Of a stretch of 14,350 bases of DNA, positions 9,364 to 14,350 are shown in pieces (position 1 is the first letter of the stretch; the number at the start of each line of letters is the position of its first letter). A model generated the notes under the pieces. The model worked only from the letters and a program-made list of their open reading frames with translations, ran no database searches and was not told the DNA's origin. Where the stretch lies: assembly GCA_964558465.1 (NCBI GenBank), contig CAZLEF010000123.1, forward strand, positions 1-14,350. Direction: 5' to 3'. A program made the position numbers and the translations under genes. This stretch comes from JACJYC01 sp964558465 (GTDB lineage Bacteria > Bacteroidota > Bacteroidia > Chitinophagales > Saprospiraceae).

Positions 9364-9573
9364 CTAGACCCCCTCCCGCCACCGCGTCAAATTCATATAA
9401 ATGATCACAAAACCCGCCACGATCATCACAAGCCGGGTGACGAACCCAAATAACGGGCCAGGGATATCGATAAAAGTGAGAAACGACAACTGAATGCCCA
9501 CCAGGCTGAGAATGAGCGCCATAAAACCGGTTCCGGCCAGCAAAAAACCAAGGATGATCCAGAGGGATTTCAT
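9364..9573 (-). CDS. Small two-helix membrane protein, function unknown
   Basis: From ATG 9573 the protein has 69 residues: a first hydrophobic helix (about residues 3-25), a short polar and proline-containing link (FIDIPGPLF, about 33-41), and a second helix (about 42-61) ending in a charged tail TRWREGV. I recall similar short proteins as unnamed hypotheticals in other Bacteroidota, but I cannot verify this here and know no function. The frame stays open to a TTG at 9660; the extra 29 residues are not hydrophobic and TTG is a poor start, so the inner ATG is chosen. It lies on the same strand as the rha operon, but the palindrome and a separate promoter stand between them, so it is probably not part of it. 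Confidence 0.7.
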   Translation of the reverse strand: MKSLWIILGFLLAGTGFMALILSLVGIQLSFLTFIDIPGPLFGFVTRLVMIVAGFVIIYMNLTRWREGV

Positions 9574-9657
9574 AATGAGTGGATATGTCCGTTTAAATAC
9601 GCCTTTTACCGGCATTTGAACGGGCGTTAAATGGAAAATGTTTAAACTTTTACGAGG

Positions 9658-9665
9658 CAAATATA
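9658..9665 (-). promoter_or_regulatory. Possible -7 box for the small membrane protein gene
   Basis: tatatttg on the minus strand matches TAnnTTTG and lies about 85 bp upstream of the ATG at 9573. No ttg is found at the expected spacing, so this is a weak call. The rest of the 9574-9803 gap holds only this box, the plus-strand box at 9757 and no further gene that I can see. Confidence 0.35.
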
Positions 9666-9756
9666 CAACGTTGCCCCGGATCGGCTTTTACATCTGCACA
9701 ACATCCGCAGGATATAAATTTCTGCCTTCCGGAAAGCGCTTGTCCTTATAAAACGT

Positions 9757-9764
9757 TACTTTTG
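9757..9764 (+). promoter_or_regulatory. -7 promoter box of the HMG-CoA lyase gene
   Basis: tacttttg matches the Bacteroidota -7 box TAnnTTTG exactly and is followed by ca, as in the rha and lptF promoters. A ttg at 9740-9742 is only 14 bp away, too close for the usual -33 element. The predicted transcription start is near 9771, giving a leader of about 33 nt before ATG 9804. This also argues against the TTG codon at 9762 being the start of translation. Confidence 0.6.
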
Positions 9765-9803
9765 CAGCATTTCAAAGAGAACCGAACGGATAATAACCTG
9801 CGA

Positions 9804-10661
9804 ATGGTAAAATTGATTGAATGCCCGCGCGACGCCATGCAAGGCATACCTGCTTTTATCCCGACAAAGACCAAAGCAGCCTATATCAATCAATTGTTGA
9901 AAGTCGGCTTCGACACCATTGATTTCGGAAGTTTTGTTTCCCCCAAGGCGATTCCCCAAATGAAGGATACCGCGGAAGTACTTTCCCTGCTGGACCTGCA
10001 GGACAGCCGTTCTGCATTGCTGGCCATCGTGGCCAATCGCCGGGGGGCAGAGGACGCCGTTGTGTTTGAGGAAATTTCCTGCCTGGGTTATCCCTTCTCG
10101 GTTTCCGAAACCTTCCAACTGAGGAATACCAACGCCACCATTGAAGAATCGCTGGCCCGTGTGGCAGAAATCCAGGAGATTTGCCAGCAACGCCGCAAAA
10201 AAATGGTGTTGTATATTTCCATGGGTTTCGGCAATCCCTATGGCGATCCCTGGAATGTGGAGATCGTGCAGCGTTGGGTTGATCAACTGGTCGGCATGGG
10301 AATTGACATTTTTCAGTTGTCAGACACCATTGGCGTCGCAGGCCCCGAAAGCATCAGCTACCTCTTCAGCAACCTGATCCCGGCGTACCCCGATATCGAA
10401 TTCGGCGCCCATTTTCATACCACTCCGATGGCCTGGGAAGAAAAGATCCGGGCCGCCTATGAAAACGGATGCCGGAGGTACGATGGGGCAATCCGGGGTT
10501 TTGGCGGCTGCCCCATGGCAAAAGACGAACTCACCGGCAATATGCCCACTGAAAACATGGTCGGATTTTTCAACCAGGCCCGCGAAAATACGGGCCTTGA
10601 TCCGGCTGCGTTCCGAAAAGCGGTGGAGATGACAGGTAGCGTTTTTCCGGTGAGCGCCTAG
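9804..10661 (+). CDS. mvaB: Hydroxymethylglutaryl-CoA lyase
   Basis: This 285-residue member of the DRE-TIM/HMGL-like family cleaves HMG-CoA to acetoacetate and acetyl-CoA, the last step of leucine breakdown. Family residues seen are R9-D10 in ECPRDAMQG (catalytic arginine and metal-binding aspartate), H203 and H205 in AHFHTT (metal ligands) and the catalytic loop cysteine C236 in GFGGCPMAKDELTGNMPTEN, the HMG-CoA lyase signature. The loop cysteine favours HMG-CoA lyase over homocitrate- or isopropylmalate-synthase relatives. The frame extends upstream to a TTG at 9762, but that lies inside the -7 promoter box; ATG 9804 gives the normal N-terminus. It stands alone on the plus strand, with no leucine-degradation neighbours. 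Its TAG stop is part of the palindrome at 10659-10693. Confidence 0.92.
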   Translation: MVKLIECPRDAMQGIPAFIPTKTKAAYINQLLKVGFDTIDFGSFVSPKAIPQMKDTAEVLSLLDLQDSRSALLAIVANRRGAEDAVVFEEISCLGYPFSVSETFQLRNTNATIEESLARVAEIQEICQQRRKKMVLYISMGFGNPYGDPWNVEIVQRWVDQLVGMGIDIFQLSDTIGVAGPESISYLFSNLIPAYPDIEFGAHFHTTPMAWEEKIRAAYENGCRRYDGAIRGFGGCPMAKDELTGNMPTENMVGFFNQARENTGLDPAAFRKAVEMTGSVFPVSA

Positions 10662-10693
10662 CGATCCGATCGCTTCAAGCGATCGGATCGCTA
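10659..10693. repeat. 35-bp palindromic repeat, copy B
   Basis: Perfect 17-bp arms tagcgatccgatcgctt (10659-10675) and aagcgatcggatcgcta (10677-10693) flank a single central base. It lies between the convergent mvaB and oxidoreductase genes, and its first three bases are the mvaB stop codon. It could serve as a two-way terminator, though no T-run follows on either side. It matches copy A at 9325-9359 in 32 of 35 positions. Confidence 0.93.
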
Positions 10694-10702
10694 ACGGACC
10701 TG

Positions 10703-11350
10703 CTATTTCAGCACCTTGTAAGCGTGCCGCCAGTCGTTGCGCAAAAAACCCGGAATACACCAGAGGATGCAAAGCGGTTCGATGGCGCGCGCCGCTTCCA
10801 CCTTGCCTAAATCGTCCGTTTCCCAACCAAATTGTTCCAGAATGTTCGTTACCTGCTGTTTGGCGTTGTCGTCGTTGCCGCAAATAAACATGGTGGGTTT
10901 GATCCCGCCCAGATCCGGGTTGACCATCAGCGCATTGCCAACCGAATTGAAGGCTTTTACGAAATGCACTCCCGGAAAACCGCTCTGAAGTTTTTCCATC
11001 AGGGAATGGTTCAGATCGGTGTAAAATTGAAGCACCCCGTTCACGGGTGGCGCGTCGGCGAGGGGATTGGTGGTGTCTATGACAGCCTTTCTTTCCATAT
11101 TCGTTTTCCCGGCCATATCCAATACCTTCTCTGCGGCCGCGCCTTTAACAGCCAATACAAGGATCTCCCCAAAAGCTGCGGCGTCGGCAAACGAACCCAG
11201 GGTGGCGCCTGCACCGGATTTTTGCTGCCAGTCGGCCAATTTGGAAGTATCCCGTGTGCCGACCCGGATTTCGTACCCGTGCCTGAGAAATCCTTCCGCG
11301 AGGGTCCTTGCAACCACGCCGGAGCCTAAAATGCCAATTTTTTTGCCCAT
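10703..11350 (-). CDS. NAD(P)-binding oxidoreductase, F420-dependent NADP reductase-like
   Basis: This 215-residue protein begins with a Rossmann dinucleotide loop ILGSGVVA (residues 7-14, GxGxxA) and VGTRD at 30-34, which suits NADP(H) recognition. Later segments such as VIDTTNPL, VKAFNSVGNALMVNP and MFICGNDDNAKQQV are typical of the NADPH-dependent F420 reductase/6-phosphogluconate-like family. Bacteroidota are not known for making F420, so the partner is probably another small molecule; the substrate cannot be named. It follows the MarR-type gene by 41 bp on the same strand, and the gap holds a perfect palindrome, so the pair is probably one regulated unit. It is convergent with mvaB. Length is normal and no key residue appears lost. 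Confidence 0.82.
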   Translation of the reverse strand: MGKKIGILGSGVVARTLAEGFLRHGYEIRVGTRDTSKLADWQQKSGAGATLGSFADAAAFGEILVLAVKGAAAEKVLDMAGKTNMERKAVIDTTNPLADAPPVNGVLQFYTDLNHSLMEKLQSGFPGVHFVKAFNSVGNALMVNPDLGGIKPTMFICGNDDNAKQQVTNILEQFGWETDDLGKVEAARAIEPLCILWCIPGFLRNDWRHAYKVLK

Positions 11351-11362
11351 AATTTTTTATTT

Positions 11363-11374
11363 TTGTATATACAA
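11363..11374. promoter_or_regulatory. Perfect 12-bp palindrome, candidate MarR-type operator
   Basis: ttgtatatacaa is a perfect palindrome 12 bp upstream of the oxidoreductase ATG and 17 bp downstream of the marR stop. TTG-N6-CAA dyads are common as sites for MarR-family dimers. A near-consensus -7 box (tatacttg on the minus strand) overlaps it, so binding there could block an internal promoter. The link to the adjacent regulator is inferred. Confidence 0.45.
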
Positions 11375-11391
11375 GTATAAATGAAAAAAAA

Positions 11392-11706
11392 TTAAACTTC
11401 CAGTTTTAACGCTGAGTTGTATACCAATGTGGTCAAATGATGGGCTGCTTCCTCTCCCAACATGTTGACATACCGCCTGTACAACTCCGACCAGGCCGAT
11501 CTTACCTGCCCATCCAGCGCCACAGAGGCGGGCGTTGGGAAAACCAAAGTGGATTTTCCTTCAGAAACCCGGCGGGCCAGGTGCTTGTCCTCCAGCTTTT
11601 CCACCAGCCTTGTAATGGTAGAAGGCGACAATTTCATCATTTCCGCTGAAGAAGAAGAAGAATGTCCTGATTTCCCGGATGGGAACGGGCAACCGCAATG
11701 ACACAT
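11392..11706 (-). CDS. MarR-family regulator, shortened upstream of the recognition helix
   Basis: The 104-residue product contains the MarR recognition helix and wing: AEMMKLSPSTITRLVEKLEDKHL (about residues 21-43), the wing around RRVSEGKSTLVFPT (45-58), and the C-terminal dimerization helices. MarR proteins usually have 135-150 residues, with some 60-70 ahead of the recognition helix; here there are only about 25. Those 25 are odd: a cysteine-rich start MCHCGCPFPSGK followed by HSSSSS, encoded by a run of five GAA/TTC triplets (11648-11662). This looks like an in-frame deletion of about 45-50 residues, removing helix 1 and the first part of the winged helix, so dimerization and DNA binding may be lost. 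No upstream sequence could restore it, since lptF begins 80 bp away. It could still be an unusual functional short form, or an assembly fault. Confidence 0.72.
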   Translation of the reverse strand: MCHCGCPFPSGKSGHSSSSSAEMMKLSPSTITRLVEKLEDKHLARRVSEGKSTLVFPTPASVALDGQVRSAWSELYRRYVNMLGEEAAHHLTTLVYNSALKLEV

Positions 11707-11757
11707 GAATTGTTTCTTATTTCGAAAGGCAAATACGGGCCTGCCGGCAAAAGTCGT

Positions 11758-11765
11758 TAACTTTG
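11758..11765 (+). promoter_or_regulatory. -7 promoter box of lptF
   Basis: taactttg matches TAnnTTTG and is followed by ca. Transcription would begin near 11772, leaving a leader of about 15 nt before ATG 11787. No ttg lies at the usual -33 distance, so the box may rely on an activator or the match may be incomplete. The gap to the divergent marR gene is only 80 bp. Confidence 0.55.
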
Positions 11766-11786
11766 CAGCTCGGTTGATAAAACAGC

Positions 11787-13460
11787 ATGAAACAACTGGA
11801 TAAACTTGTGATCAGCAGTTTTATCCCGCCCTTTATCGTCACCTTTATGATCGCCATATTCGTTCTGCTGATGCAGATTCTTTGGCTTTACATCGACGAT
11901 ATCGCAGGGAAGGGATTGGGACTGTTTTTGTTGATGGAACTGATCGGCTATAAATGTGTCGGCCTGATCCCCATGGCGCTTCCGTTAGCTATCCTCATCT
12001 CGACGGTCATGGTTTTGGGCAACCTCGCAGAGCATTACGAGCTTTCCAGTTTTAAATCGGCCGGCGTTTCCTTGCTCAGGGTGATGCGTCCGCTGGTCGT
12101 ATTCGGCGTATTTGCCATGGGTTTCTCCTATTTGTGTTCCAACAACCTTATTCCGGTGGCCAATTTGAAATTTGGTTCCCGGATGTACGATATCCAGCGA
12201 CAAAAACCTGCCCTGCGCCTGGATGCAGGCGTTTTCAATGAAGATTTTGAACAATATGCCATACATATCGGCCAAAAAGGGCGGGACGGCCGTTCCATCA
12301 AAGAAGTATTGATCTATGACCACCGGGAGTCGAACCGGGGGCAACTCAGTGAAACAGTGGCGGAAGGCGGTGAAATGTATTCCACACCGGACGGCCGCTA
12401 TTTCATCATGAACCTTCAAAACGGTCATCAATACATTGAAACCCAGCCGACCACCCAAACCAGCCGCAATCAATTCCCTTTTATCCGGGTCGCTTTCAAA
12501 AGCTGGAACAAAGTTTTTGACCTTTCCCAGTTTCAACTCAGCAGGACAAACGAAGAGTTGTTTAAACAAAACCGGAGCATGCTGAGCAGCGGACAGCTCG
12601 AAGACGCCATCGATTCCATCTCCATGCAGATCCTCGACCGGCGGAAAACCCTGGCCAATCAGGTGGCTGTTCAGTTTACCTTTATGCCGAAAGACACGGC
12701 CTTCCAGCAAAACGAACCAACAGAGAATACGCCGGCCGGAGTGATCAGGGATACTGCAAAGGTGATCTCAATCCTGCCGGATACTGCAAAAAACAAACGC
12801 CTGACCGCAGCCGAACCGGATCCGGCCAATCCAGCCGCTCCTGCGATCACAGGATTAATGCCGGGAAATAAGCGGTTGATGAAGGCCGAACCGGAACAAT
12901 ACCAGTTGGATTCCAGCAGTAAAGCTGCAAAGGCATTATTCAAGCTGGACTCCCTGAAAAACTTCCTTGCGCTTTTGGACCATATGCCGTCCTACGAACG
13001 GAGAGCCGTATTGGACAAGGCCCAGAATCAGGCCAGGGCTATCCGCAGCCAGGCCGAAACGGCCGACCGCAGCCTCGACAACCTGCTTGAAAACAAGGTC
13101 AAATTTATTTACGAGTTGCATACCAAGTACAGCATGGCCGTGGTTTGCATCATTTTTGTCTTTATCGGCGCCCCCATGGGCGCTATCATCCGCAAAGGCG
13201 GCTTTGGGTTCCCGATCCTGGTGTCCATTGTATTTTTTATGCTGTTTGTCATCCTGACCATCTTTTGCCGAAAAATAGCCGAGACGTTTGCCGTTCCGGC
13301 CGCGATGGCTGCCTGGATCCCCTGTGCAGTCCTTTTTCCGATCGGTATGTTTGTAACCTATAAAGCAATGCGCGACGCCAAAACCCTCAATTTTGAAAGA
13401 TTGAATGCGCTGTTCAGCTATTTGTTCAAGAAATTCAGACCCTTAATGCCGGGAAGATGA
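11787..13460 (+). CDS. lptF: LptF/LptG-family permease of the LPS export system
   Basis: This 557-residue inner-membrane protein has three N-terminal membrane helices (about residues 10-36, 52-80, 98-122), a large periplasmic part, and three C-terminal helices (about 449-468, 473-495, 500-522). This is the layout of LptF/LptG, which with LptB2 and LptC lift lipopolysaccharide out of the membrane toward the outer membrane. The N-terminal stretch IPMALPLAILIST-MVLGNLAEHYELSSFKSAG is highly characteristic. The E. coli proteins have about 360 residues; the extra 190 lie mostly in a low-complexity, charged segment (about 285-445), which is usual in Bacteroidota. Within it, NKRLTAAEP and NKRLMKAEP about 30 residues apart, and two DTAK motifs, suggest a small internal duplication. 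The stop overlaps the next start (ATGA). LptF versus LptG cannot be decided with certainty. Confidence 0.9.
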   Translation: MKQLDKLVISSFIPPFIVTFMIAIFVLLMQILWLYIDDIAGKGLGLFLLMELIGYKCVGLIPMALPLAILISTVMVLGNLAEHYELSSFKSAGVSLLRVMRPLVVFGVFAMGFSYLCSNNLIPVANLKFGSRMYDIQRQKPALRLDAGVFNEDFEQYAIHIGQKGRDGRSIKEVLIYDHRESNRGQLSETVAEGGEMYSTPDGRYFIMNLQNGHQYIETQPTTQTSRNQFPFIRVAFKSWNKVFDLSQFQLSRTNEELFKQNRSMLSSGQLEDAIDSISMQILDRRKTLANQVAVQFTFMPKDTAFQQNEPTENTPAGVIRDTAKVISILPDTAKNKRLTAAEPDPANPAAPAITGLMPGNKRLMKAEPEQYQLDSSSKAAKALFKLDSLKNFLALLDHMPSYERRAVLDKAQNQARAIRSQAETADRSLDNLLENKVKFIYELHTKYSMAVVCIIFVFIGAPMGAIIRKGGFGFPILVSIVFFMLFVILTIFCRKIAETFAVPAAMAAWIPCAVLFPIGMFVTYKAMRDAKTLNFERLNALFSYLFKKFRPLMPGR

Positions 13461-14131
13461 ACCGAATTCTGAAGGAGAACCGTTTCTTTTTTAGTGTGGC
13501 GGCCTTTTGGCTTTTATCCGGGCTTATCCTTGTTTTGGTTGTTCCGCACGGAGAGGAGGTTTTGTTCCTCAACCGGAACCGGACGGCCGCAGCCGATCTT
13601 TTTTTCAGGGTCTGGACGCAGATGGGGGAGCCGGCGGCATATATCATCAGTTTGTTTCTTCTGCTCTTTGTGCGGTACCGGTCGGCAATCATGGTACCCT
13701 TGCTGGGTTTCAGCGTTTCTCTTCTGACCTTCTTTTTCAAGGAGTGGTTTCATTACGACCGGCCGTTTTTGCATTTCAGCAAGGCCGGCCTTTGGCACCA
13801 GTTCGACCCGGTTGAAGGCATCCAGGTTCATGGCGGCGCCAACAGTTTCCCTTCCGGTCATGCGATGTCGGCCTTTGCTTTGTTCACATTTGTCGCTTTG
13901 AATCTTCCTGAAAAAAAGAAAGCAGGGTTGCTGCTCATCCTGTCAGCCATCCTGGTAGGCGTTTCAAGGATCTACCTGTTGCAACATTTTTTGCGCGACG
14001 TCGTCTTTGGTTCACTCCTCGGCATTCTGCTTGGCGTTTCGCTTTATCTTACCCAGGACGCGTTTGCCAGACAGCCCGGGCATTGGCTGGACAAAAAACT
14101 CCGCCTGAAAGCCAAAAAAACCGCTGCGTAA
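13457..14131 (+). CDS. PAP2-family membrane phosphatase, possibly acting on lipid A or an isoprenyl phosphate
   Basis: This 224-residue protein carries the three PAP2 phosphatase motifs intact: K95-N6-R102-P103 (KEWFHYDRP), PSGH at 132-135 with nucleophile-supporting H135, and S170-R171...H177...D181 (SRIYLLQHFLRD), which holds the catalytic histidine. About six membrane helices are expected (near residues 12-30, 60-72, 78-95, 136-150, 156-170, 182-198), with the active site on the periplasmic side. Relatives dephosphorylate undecaprenyl pyrophosphate, phosphatidylglycerophosphate or lipid A (LpxE/LpxF). Its ATG overlaps the lptF stop by four bases, so the two are co-translated. That coupling makes lipid A or LPS-related dephosphorylation the most attractive inference, but UppP-like recycling remains possible. 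A lysine-rich tail closes the protein. Confidence 0.88.
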   Translation: MNRILKENRFFFSVAAFWLLSGLILVLVVPHGEEVLFLNRNRTAAADLFFRVWTQMGEPAAYIISLFLLLFVRYRSAIMVPLLGFSVSLLTFFFKEWFHYDRPFLHFSKAGLWHQFDPVEGIQVHGGANSFPSGHAMSAFALFTFVALNLPEKKKAGLLLILSAILVGVSRIYLLQHFLRDVVFGSLLGILLGVSLYLTQDAFARQPGHWLDKKLRLKAKKTAA

Positions 14132-14150
14132 ATAGGACGGTTTTTTGGGC
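14111..14150 (+). terminator. Terminator-like hairpin at the end of the lptF-PAP2 operon
   Basis: aaaaaaccg (14115-14123) pairs with cggtttttt (14138-14146) around a 14-nt loop that contains the TAA stop; three further pairs (gcc with ggc) are possible outside one mismatch. The T-tract is within the stem rather than after it, so strength is uncertain, but its placement at the operon end fits. Confidence 0.45.
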
Positions 14151-14192
14151 TGTCTCATGCCAAGACCTTTACAGTTCAATCAATTGTTGATT

Positions 14193-14209
14193 CCACGCCT
14201 GTGGCGTGG
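14193..14209. other. Short GC-rich hairpin
   Basis: ccacgcc and ggcgtgg form a perfect 7-bp stem with a 3-nt loop, 61 bp after the PAP2 stop codon. There is no T-run after it. It may be a second part of the operon end or a fragment of a dispersed repeat. The gap 14132-14350 holds no gene that I can see; it is a mosaic of this hairpin and short tandem repeats. Confidence 0.5.
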
Positions 14210-14215
14210 CAAGTC

Positions 14216-14247
14216 GTTGATGCGTTGATTTGTTGATTTGTTGATGC
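14216..14247. repeat. Four tandem 8-bp units (gttgatgc / gttgattt)
   Basis: The units are gttgatgc, gttgattt, gttgattt and gttgatgc in direct order, 32 bp in all. They share the core gttgat, complementary to the atcaa(t) of the 9-bp array further right, so both may derive from one simple-sequence family read on opposite strands. Confidence 0.85.
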
Positions 14248-14296
14248 GAGGAATCGAATCAATCGCCCGCCCGGCCTGCGGCTCATGCGGGTAAAA

Positions 14297-14350
14297 ATCA
14301 ATCGAATCAATCGAATCAATCGAATCAATCGAATCAATCGAATCAATCGA
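14297..14350. repeat. Tandem 9-bp minisatellite at the right edge
   Basis: The unit atcaatcga is repeated perfectly six times and runs off the window. A shorter stretch of the same sequence (aatcgaatcaatcg, 14252-14265) precedes it, separated by a GC-rich 31-bp piece (14266-14296). The unit resembles the 8-bp unit at the left edge: cgaatcaat against cgaataaa. No spacers, so not CRISPR. Confidence 0.95.

Noticed and set aside
9762..9803. TTG start for the HMG-CoA lyase
   Set aside because: The codon is within the -7 promoter box, so it would not be in the transcript; the ATG at 9804 gives the family N-terminus.
10659..10693. Classical intrinsic terminator
   Set aside because: The stem is strong but neither side has a T-run, and a near-identical copy sits at another gap, so a dispersed palindrome is the safer call.
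11985..12710. Minus-strand open frame of 241 residues
   Set aside because: It is antisense to lptF and shows no helices or motifs of its own.
14297..14350. CRISPR array at either window edge
   Set aside because: Units are 8-9 bp with no spacers, and no cas genes are present.

Overview
The window reads as chromosomal DNA of a Bacteroidota bacterium, probably from the higher-GC environmental branches (Saprospiria- or Chitinophagia-like). The clues are three -7 promoter boxes of the Bacteroidota form TAnnTTTG, each followed by CA, few Shine-Dalgarno sequences ahead of start codons, a long Bacteroidota-style LptF, and gaps filled with short palindromes and minisatellites. The genus cannot be fixed from the sequence alone. 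I see no tRNA, rRNA, CRISPR, transposase or phage gene.

Positions 1-9320, minus strand: one long catabolic operon, read from right to left. A good Bacteroidota promoter (9288-9318) precedes a bifunctional L-rhamnulose-1-phosphate aldolase/L-lactaldehyde dehydrogenase (RhaEW type), a Pseudomonas stutzeri-type L-rhamnose isomerase, an FGGY kinase (rhamnulokinase), the L-lactate oxidation complex LutA-LutB-LutC, and after a 206-bp gap a purine-cytosine-permease-like (NCS1) transporter. Together these turn L-rhamnose into DHAP plus pyruvate: isomerase, kinase, aldolase, lactaldehyde to lactate, lactate to pyruvate. The transporter is the only one in the operon, so rhamnose or lactate is its most economical guess as substrate. 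No regulator, mutarotase or rhamnosidase is present. An unusual heptamer-based palindrome fills the gap between the isomerase and kinase genes and could fold as two mutually exclusive hairpins.

Positions 9325-11706: a small two-helix membrane protein (minus), an HMG-CoA lyase (plus), an NAD(P)-binding F420-reductase-like oxidoreductase and a MarR-type regulator (both minus). The regulator seems to have lost about 50 residues upstream of its recognition helix. Two copies of one 35-bp palindrome sit at 9325-9359 and 10659-10693, the second overlapping the lyase stop codon. A perfect 12-bp palindrome between the regulator and the oxidoreductase is a candidate operator.

Positions 11758-14350, plus strand: a promoter box, lptF (LPS export permease with an enlarged periplasmic part), a translationally coupled PAP2 phosphatase, a weak terminator-like hairpin, and a repeat-rich tail. 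The window begins and ends inside tandem repeats with related units: an 8-bp unit at the left edge and a 9-bp unit at the right edge.
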